Shown here in pieces: positions 25,478-30,423 of a DNA stretch of 30,423 nt. Within the stretch, counting starts at the first letter, position 1. Each line of letters starts with the position of its first letter. Origin of the DNA: JAIBBG01 sp046304755 (GTDB taxonomy: Bacteria; Bacteroidota; Bacteroidia; Flavobacteriales_D; Sanyastnellaceae); contig JBKCDO010000306.1 in assembly GCA_046304755.1 (NCBI GenBank), forward strand, positions 1-30,423, written 5' to 3'. The notes beneath the pieces are model-generated. The model was not told where the DNA came from. It made no database searches and saw nothing but the letters and a program-made list of their open reading frames with translations. Position numbers and translations under genes: made by a program.

Positions 25478-28400
25478 ATGTCCAAAAAGTACTCTACAAC
25501 TTTCTTGAGACGTGTTCTTTCCTCTGAAACTCGGAAAAACATGTCGAACAAATTCTTGTCCTCTGTGCTAGGGGTAATTTTATTTTCCTTAGCAAACAGT
25601 TCATCCGCTCAGGTTACAGATGTTTTTATCACCTGCCCCAACGATGTTATTATCGAATGCGGTCAAAACATCAACGACGTAAACATTACCGGCGCTCCCA
25701 CTGTTGAAGCATTAGTGGGTGTTGGTTACACGTTTGTTAACTCTGATGTCACTATTTCAACTACAAACTGCCAAACTGTAATTGCACGAACGTGGACCGC
25801 GTTATTAAATGAACTCGGCTTCCCGGCCGGTTCTGTATCCTGCACACAAATCATCACAGTGCGTGATACGCAAGGACCGGTGATCTCAGGTGTTACATCA
25901 CCCATTAACGTGCAGTGCTTGTCTCAAGCTCCGGGTGTGAGCAGCGGTGTAACCGCCGTTGATGCATGCTCCGGTCCCGAAGCAGTCACTTCCTTCCAAA
26001 GTGCAGCAGGTACGCCACTCAACCGTTGTAACTTAACAACAGCCCTAGGCCTTGGCGCTGACTGGAGTTTTTGGTTGGAAGAACTTCATGACTTGGGGTA
26101 CACTTCCAGCGATTATTTTAACTTCGTTGCTCCCGGTGGAACGCTTGAAGAATATGCCGACAGCACAGCGCACATCTTCGGAACAATTGCCAACAGTGCT
26201 AATCCAAACGAGCGATTCGTTGTAGACATGTGGCTGCACAACAAGCGCGGTTGGATTGATTGGTCCACTGCCAGTCCACTTGGTCGTTCATACAAGAACG
26301 ATTTAGATTTGGCTTGCGCTGATAATAACCACACCTTCTGGAGTTACTACGAATTGGTAGATGGTTTCTCGACGCTCACCGGTCAAGGTGACCTCGCGGG
26401 AGATCAACTCTACTTGTCACACTTGCCAACCAACTACTACTACGGTTTCCAAGTCGGTGAAGGTGCCAACAACAAAAACTGTAACAACGGTATCTCCGGT
26501 TGGTTCTCCTTCGATGGTTTCATGAACAACACGTTTGTGCATGCCAACGGTGACATCAACTGCGATGCTGATTGCGAGCCTCAAGAAGGCGCTTGTCCAA
26601 ACCGCACAACTGCAAAGAATTTGTATCGTGCAGTTGATGATTGCGGTCGTGCCACTGTAGTGACACAAACAATCAATGTATTCGACAACATCGCTCCATC
26701 ATTTAACAACTGTCCTGCTGATGTCACTATCGACTGCGACCAACCGGTTCCTGCAGTTGCAACAAACATTAGCGCTACAGACAACTGCACAAGTGCAGTT
26801 ACGATTACTTACCTTGGTGAAGTACCCAGCGGAAACGCATGTAACCGTTTGCTCACTCGCACATGGGAAGCTGAGGATGAATGCGGAAATCGCAGTCAGT
26901 GCGTACAGGTTATCTCAATTGTAGATGATGAAGGCCCCGTATTGAATGGTACGCCTTCAGCGAATATCACTGTTCCATGTGACAACATTCCTGCTCCGGC
27001 AACAGTGACCGCAACAGATAATTGCGACACGCTGGTCACGGTAAACTATTCTCAAACAACCATCGCAGGTAACTGTGCAGGCAACTACACTATCCGCCGC
27101 ACATGGAGCGCTGCCGATGATTGCCAGAACACAACAACGTTCGTTCAGACTATCGCTGTCATCGACACCGTAGGACCTGTATTTGACGCATTCCCAATTT
27201 ATATTTCATCACCATGCGATGTTAATCCGCCTGCACCAACTGCTACTGATAATTGCAGCGGTGTAACCGTTACCATCTTCAGTGATGTGCTCAACTCAGG
27301 TGGTTGCATTGGTGTCCTCACGCGCACTTATCGTGCAACAGACGGATGTGGCAACTTCACGGACGCTATTCAATTCATCACTCTTGAAGACAACACACGT
27401 CCAAACCTGAACAACGTTCCTAACGAAGATGACGTGGAATGCAGCTCTATATCGCAAGGAAGTAATGGCAATTACTTCGGTATTGCACCGGTAACGGCTA
27501 CTGACAACTGTGACGATGATGTTCAAATTTTCTATGATGAAGATATCGTTCTCACCAATGATAGCTGCGATGCTTCATTCGACATCATCCGCACATGGAT
27601 TGCACTTGATGATTGTGACAATGCAGATACTGCGACACAAGTTGTTCACGTTGTTGACACAACAGATCCGTACTTCATCGACTTCCCTGAAAACGACACG
27701 ATCAACTGTGATGAAACACTTCCAATGTACGACATGCCTACAGCGGGTGACAACTGCTCAGCTGTAACCATCACCTATGTTGGAATGGATACTATTAATG
27801 GCAACTGTCCTCAATCGTATACCATCATCCGCACGTTCCGTGCGAATGATCAGTGCGGTAATCAAGCCATCGAATTCCAGACAATTCTTGTTCGTGATAC
27901 AGAAGCACCTGATTTCGGTAATGACGACCAAAGCGAGTTCACCTATGAGTGCGGAGAAACTGTTCCCGTGATTCAGCCAACAGCTACTGATAACTGCGGT
28001 GCAATCACCTACACCTATGTAAACAGTCAGCCAACAGGTTCAACTTGTGATCGCTTGACAATTCGCACATGGACTGCTGAAGATGAGTGCGGAAACGCGA
28101 GCACATTTGTTCAGTACATCCATGTTGTTGATACAACAGCTCCTGTTATTTCCGGAGACACTGAAATCGAGCGCCCATGTGACAACGCCGGCGGCAATTA
28201 CATTACAATTGTAGAAGTATGTAGCAACTACACCGTTCAAAAAACAGATCAGTTTGTGTCTGGTGGTTGCGCCGGTACTTTGATTCGCACTTACGTTGTC
28301 ACCGACGCATGCGGTAATGCTTCTGCACCATTCACACAGTTCATTCACCTCACTGACGAAACAGCACCTACTGCATTCGGTTTCACACCAAGCATCACTG

Positions 28401-29998
28401 TATCGTGCGGCACGACCATTCCGGGATTCAACCCACAATGGAACGACAACTGTGATGATGACCTAACCATCATTGCCTTGCCTGATTCAATCATTGAAGG
28501 AAACTGTCCTGCTGAGCGCACCATCATCCGTCGCGTGAAGGCAATCGACAGCTGCGACAATGAAGCCATCGCTACACAAACTGTGAACGTTGATGACAAC
28601 GTAGGTCCGGGTTGGACAACTGCAAGTCCTGATACTCTGACGTATCAGTGTGGAACTACTCCTCCGGTTGTTCAGCCGGTAGCAACAGACAACTGCAGCA
28701 CCATTACCTATGATTACACTGATGGTCCTGAAACGGTAGTTGGATGTAACCCACGATTCACACGCACATGGATTGCAACAGATGCATGCGGCAATCCAAG
28801 CTTGCCATTCCAACAGCTCATCACATTTGTAGATACAATTGCTCCGGTTATTATCAACTGTCCTAATGACATTGAATTGGAATGCGACGAATCGCTTCCT
28901 GCAGTAGCAGTGGTAAATGCAACGGACAACTGCGATGACAACGTTAGCATCAGCTACACGCAACATTACTTCGGCGATCAACCAACACCCGGTGTATTGG
29001 CTAGCTGCAATCCTTCTACTCCAACGCACGCCTCAGGCGGTGTATGCGGAATCAACGTAGGTGGTGTTGATATCGATTGGGCAATGCAATTGAACAGCAT
29101 GCCTGTTGCTTATCGTTACTATGAATTGGTTGAAGGTAACTTGGTGCGCACTGCAGATAACATTCACTTCACTGCTACCATGGTGAACGTGCTTGATCCA
29201 ACCAGTGGTTTCTATGTTGACGTCAACTTCACAGGTGGATATGACTACACAACTTGGAGTTCAGGTATGACCAGCTACAAAGCAGACTGTGTGCCTGTTG
29301 GCAACAACTACCAGGACTGGTTGTACTTCCTGTTGCAAAATGGTGAAGGTGCTGAGTTGACAGGTTTCGGTGGTTACGCAGGTTCTTTATTAAACCTTAC
29401 ACACGCCCCAAGCAACAACTACTACGCTTTCCAATATGGCGCCGGAGCAAACAACTTCAATGCGAACTTCGGTTTCGGAGGTTGGTTCAATTACAACGGT
29501 ACATTTGTAACAAGTCCAACCGCTGCTCCATCTCAACAGTTCGGTGCGGGTGACTTCTCTTTGGATTTGGATTGCTGTCCAGATTTCTGGGTAGTTCGTC
29601 AGTGGACTGCTATTGACTGTTCAGGTAACAGCACAACATGCTCTCAGATTATCAGCTATGAAGGCACAAACCCAACAGTTAACACCGGTTTGAATTTGCC
29701 TGAAGTACTGACACCTGCAATTGACGAAAACGAGCGCTTGAGTGATGTTGATGTTGCGCCAAACCCAGTTCGCAACATTGCACAATTCTCCTTCAAGACC
29801 ATCAACACAGCAACCACTACACTCGAAATCTTCGATATGAGTGGTCGCAAAGTAGCTGATGTATACAGCGGCGTAGTAGAGGCCGGTAATGCTTATCAGG
29901 TAAGCTTCGATACTGAAGCCCTGGCAACCGGTATCTACATGTATCGCTTTACCAATGGTTCGGATGTTCAGATCAAGCGATTGATCATCAACAAGTAG
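25478..29998 (+). CDS. Giant T9SS-secreted HYR-like repeat protein 3 (1506 aa)
   Basis: Layout: N-terminal extension and signal peptide (residues 1-45, ending SSSAQ), 12 HYR-like modules (about 46-1400), and a T9SS type A sorting domain (about 1420-1506; APNPVRNIAQFSF to IKRLIINK). A second ATG at 25541 would give a normal 24-residue signal peptide, so the start is uncertain. Modules 2 (insert about 184-367) and 12 (insert about 1170-1366) contain the same unnamed aromatic-rich domain as proteins 1 and 2, in the same module context; no DUF4114-like or LamG insert is present. Modules 1-9 align in order with modules 1-9 of protein 1, and modules 11-12 with 16-17. It is the simplest and most diverged of the three. 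It is probably exported and surface-attached; the function is unknown. Confidence 0.9.
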   Translation: MSKKYSTTFLRRVLSSETRKNMSNKFLSSVLGVILFSLANSSSAQVTDVFITCPNDVIIECGQNINDVNITGAPTVEALVGVGYTFVNSDVTISTTNCQTVIARTWTALLNELGFPAGSVSCTQIITVRDTQGPVISGVTSPINVQCLSQAPGVSSGVTAVDACSGPEAVTSFQSAAGTPLNRCNLTTALGLGADWSFWLEELHDLGYTSSDYFNFVAPGGTLEEYADSTAHIFGTIANSANPNERFVVDMWLHNKRGWIDWSTASPLGRSYKNDLDLACADNNHTFWSYYELVDGFSTLTGQGDLAGDQLYLSHLPTNYYYGFQVGEGANNKNCNNGISGWFSFDGFMNNTFVHANGDINCDADCEPQEGACPNRTTAKNLYRAVDDCGRATVVTQTINVFDNIAPSFNNCPADVTIDCDQPVPAVATNISATDNCTSAVTITYLGEVPSGNACNRLLTRTWEAEDECGNRSQCVQVISIVDDEGPVLNGTPSANITVPCDNIPAPATVTATDNCDTLVTVNYSQTTIAGNCAGNYTIRRTWSAADDCQNTTTFVQTIAVIDTVGPVFDAFPIYISSPCDVNPPAPTATDNCSGVTVTIFSDVLNSGGCIGVLTRTYRATDGCGNFTDAIQFITLEDNTRPNLNNVPNEDDVECSSISQGSNGNYFGIAPVTATDNCDDDVQIFYDEDIVLTNDSCDASFDIIRTWIALDDCDNADTATQVVHVVDTTDPYFIDFPENDTINCDETLPMYDMPTAGDNCSAVTITYVGMDTINGNCPQSYTIIRTFRANDQCGNQAIEFQTILVRDTEAPDFGNDDQSEFTYECGETVPVIQPTATDNCGAITYTYVNSQPTGSTCDRLTIRTWTAEDECGNASTFVQYIHVVDTTAPVISGDTEIERPCDNAGGNYITIVEVCSNYTVQKTDQFVSGGCAGTLIRTYVVTDACGNASAPFTQFIHLTDETAPTAFGFTPSITVSCGTTIPGFNPQWNDNCDDDLTIIALPDSIIEGNCPAERTIIRRVKAIDSCDNEAIATQTVNVDDNVGPGWTTASPDTLTYQCGTTPPVVQPVATDNCSTITYDYTDGPETVVGCNPRFTRTWIATDACGNPSLPFQQLITFVDTIAPVIINCPNDIELECDESLPAVAVVNATDNCDDNVSISYTQHYFGDQPTPGVLASCNPSTPTHASGGVCGINVGGVDIDWAMQLNSMPVAYRYYELVEGNLVRTADNIHFTATMVNVLDPTSGFYVDVNFTGGYDYTTWSSGMTSYKADCVPVGNNYQDWLYFLLQNGEGAELTGFGGYAGSLLNLTHAPSNNYYAFQYGAGANNFNANFGFGGWFNYNGTFVTSPTAAPSQQFGAGDFSLDLDCCPDFWVVRQWTAIDCSGNSTTCSQIISYEGTNPTVNTGLNLPEVLTPAIDENERLSDVDVAPNPVRNIAQFSFKTINTATTTLEIFDMSGRKVADVYSGVVEAGNAYQVSFDTEALATGIYMYRFTNGSDVQIKRLIINK

Positions 29999-30019
29999 TT
30001 TTAGAGAACTTACATGGTG

Positions 30020-30055
30020 AAAACCCTCCTCGGCAACGAGGGGGGTTTTCTTTTT
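30020..30055 (+). terminator. Rho-independent terminator after giant gene 3
   Basis: Arms aaaaccctcctcg (30020-30032) and cgaggggggtttt (30037-30049) with loop GCAA and one G-U pair, followed by CTTTTT. It differs in sequence from the terminators of giant genes 1 and 2. Confidence 0.92.
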
Positions 30056-30090
30056 GGTGAATAGTGAATGGTGAATGGTAAATGGGCAAT
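30056..30090 (+). repeat. Heptamer array after the giant gene 3 terminator
   Basis: Five heptamers: GGTGAAT, AGTGAAT, GGTGAAT, GGTAAAT, GGGCAAT. They start right after the terminator U-tract. An ACTGCGTC core follows at 30092-30099 and then CACACTATTTAA, as a weak inverted counterpart. Confidence 0.85.
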
Positions 30091-30173
30091 ACACTGCGTC
30101 ACACTATTTAACTTGCTGATTTGCAATTATATAACTTCCAAGATCACTATTTCTAAAATTTTTATCTGGATTT

Positions 30174-30206
30174 TTTGAGCTATTGTCGTTATTTATATTA
30201 CTTTTG
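30174..30206 (+). promoter_or_regulatory. Putative promoter of giant gene 4
   Basis: TTTG (30174-30177), a 21-base spacer, then TACTTTTG (30199-30206): the same spacing as the promoter of giant gene 1. The leader would be about 80 bases. Confidence 0.6.
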
Positions 30207-30294
30207 TCGACGAAATCTAAATTCTAGTCGACTAATTCTCCTCCGGGATCTGGATTTCATTACCAAATAAATTGTTTAATTAAAATCCAAATCA

Positions 30295-30423
30295 ATGAAA
30301 CATTTTACAATGTTTGCAGATTGTTGTACGGAGACATCTTTCCGTGCCTCATCTACACTGAAGGCTTTCGCAATGAGCCTTGTGTTTGTTCTGTGTGGTT
30401 GGAGCGCCTCTAACGCCCAATCA
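30295..30423 (+). CDS. Start of a fourth secreted protein of the array (5' end only)
   Basis: Forty-three codons run open to the window edge. They encode an extended signal peptide: a ~23-residue N-region (starting MKHFTMFADCC), a hydrophobic core (AFAMSLVFVLCGW) and a likely cleavage site at SASNAQ. The length and ending match the signal peptides of the three giant proteins before it, and the promoter is of the same type. Membership of the same family is therefore likely, but no mature sequence is visible. Confidence 0.7.
   Translation, partial: MKHFTMFADCCTETSFRASSTLKAFAMSLVFVLCGWSASNAQS

Overview
The window reads as chromosomal DNA of a Bacteroidota bacterium, most likely a free-living Flavobacteriales/Sphingobacteriales-type organism. 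Four proteins end in a type IX secretion system (T9SS) type A C-terminal sorting domain or belong to a family that does. Several gene starts are preceded by the Bacteroidota -7 box TAnnTTTG, and Shine-Dalgarno sequences are weak or absent. No rRNA, tRNA, CRISPR array, transposase or phage gene was seen.

Left part (1-11650), mostly housekeeping. It starts with the 3' end of a lamin-tail/T9SS surface protein. Then come a LOG-family phosphoribohydrolase, a DECD-box RNA helicase and a DUF3817 membrane protein in one tight operon, a second LOG-family protein, an SGNH hydrolase coupled to yaaA, and an exported FKBP prolyl isomerase with a perfect hairpin terminator. These are followed by a CstB-like persulfide dioxygenase/rhodanese fusion, a trimeric-type purine nucleoside phosphorylase, a DeaD-type helicase with a DbpA RNA-binding domain, and a convergent YkfC-like NlpC/P60 peptidase.

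Right part (11951-30423), a tandem array of giant secreted proteins. Three complete genes (2098, 2060 and 1506 aa) and the start of a fourth lie head to tail. Each complete product has a long signal peptide, 8 to 17 four-cysteine HYR-like beta-sandwich modules of about 75-85 aa, and a T9SS sorting domain. Other domains are inserted inside single HYR modules at repeated positions: two copies of an aromatic-rich ~170-aa domain I cannot name (one near each end of every protein), a DUF4114-like domain in protein 1 and a LamG-like domain in protein 2. Protein 2 also carries an N-terminal beta-propeller in place of the first HYR module. This modular family of surface proteins is the most interesting content.

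Intergenic structure. Six arrays of degenerate 7-8 bp repeats (core GGYGAA/GTGAA) sit exactly at gene ends, touching stop codons or following terminator U-tracts. Two of them are followed by a REP-like palindrome (ACGCACTGCAGTGCGT) and, after protein 2, by a 46-bp tandem repeat. One array supplies the last codon and stop codon of the NlpC/P60 gene.
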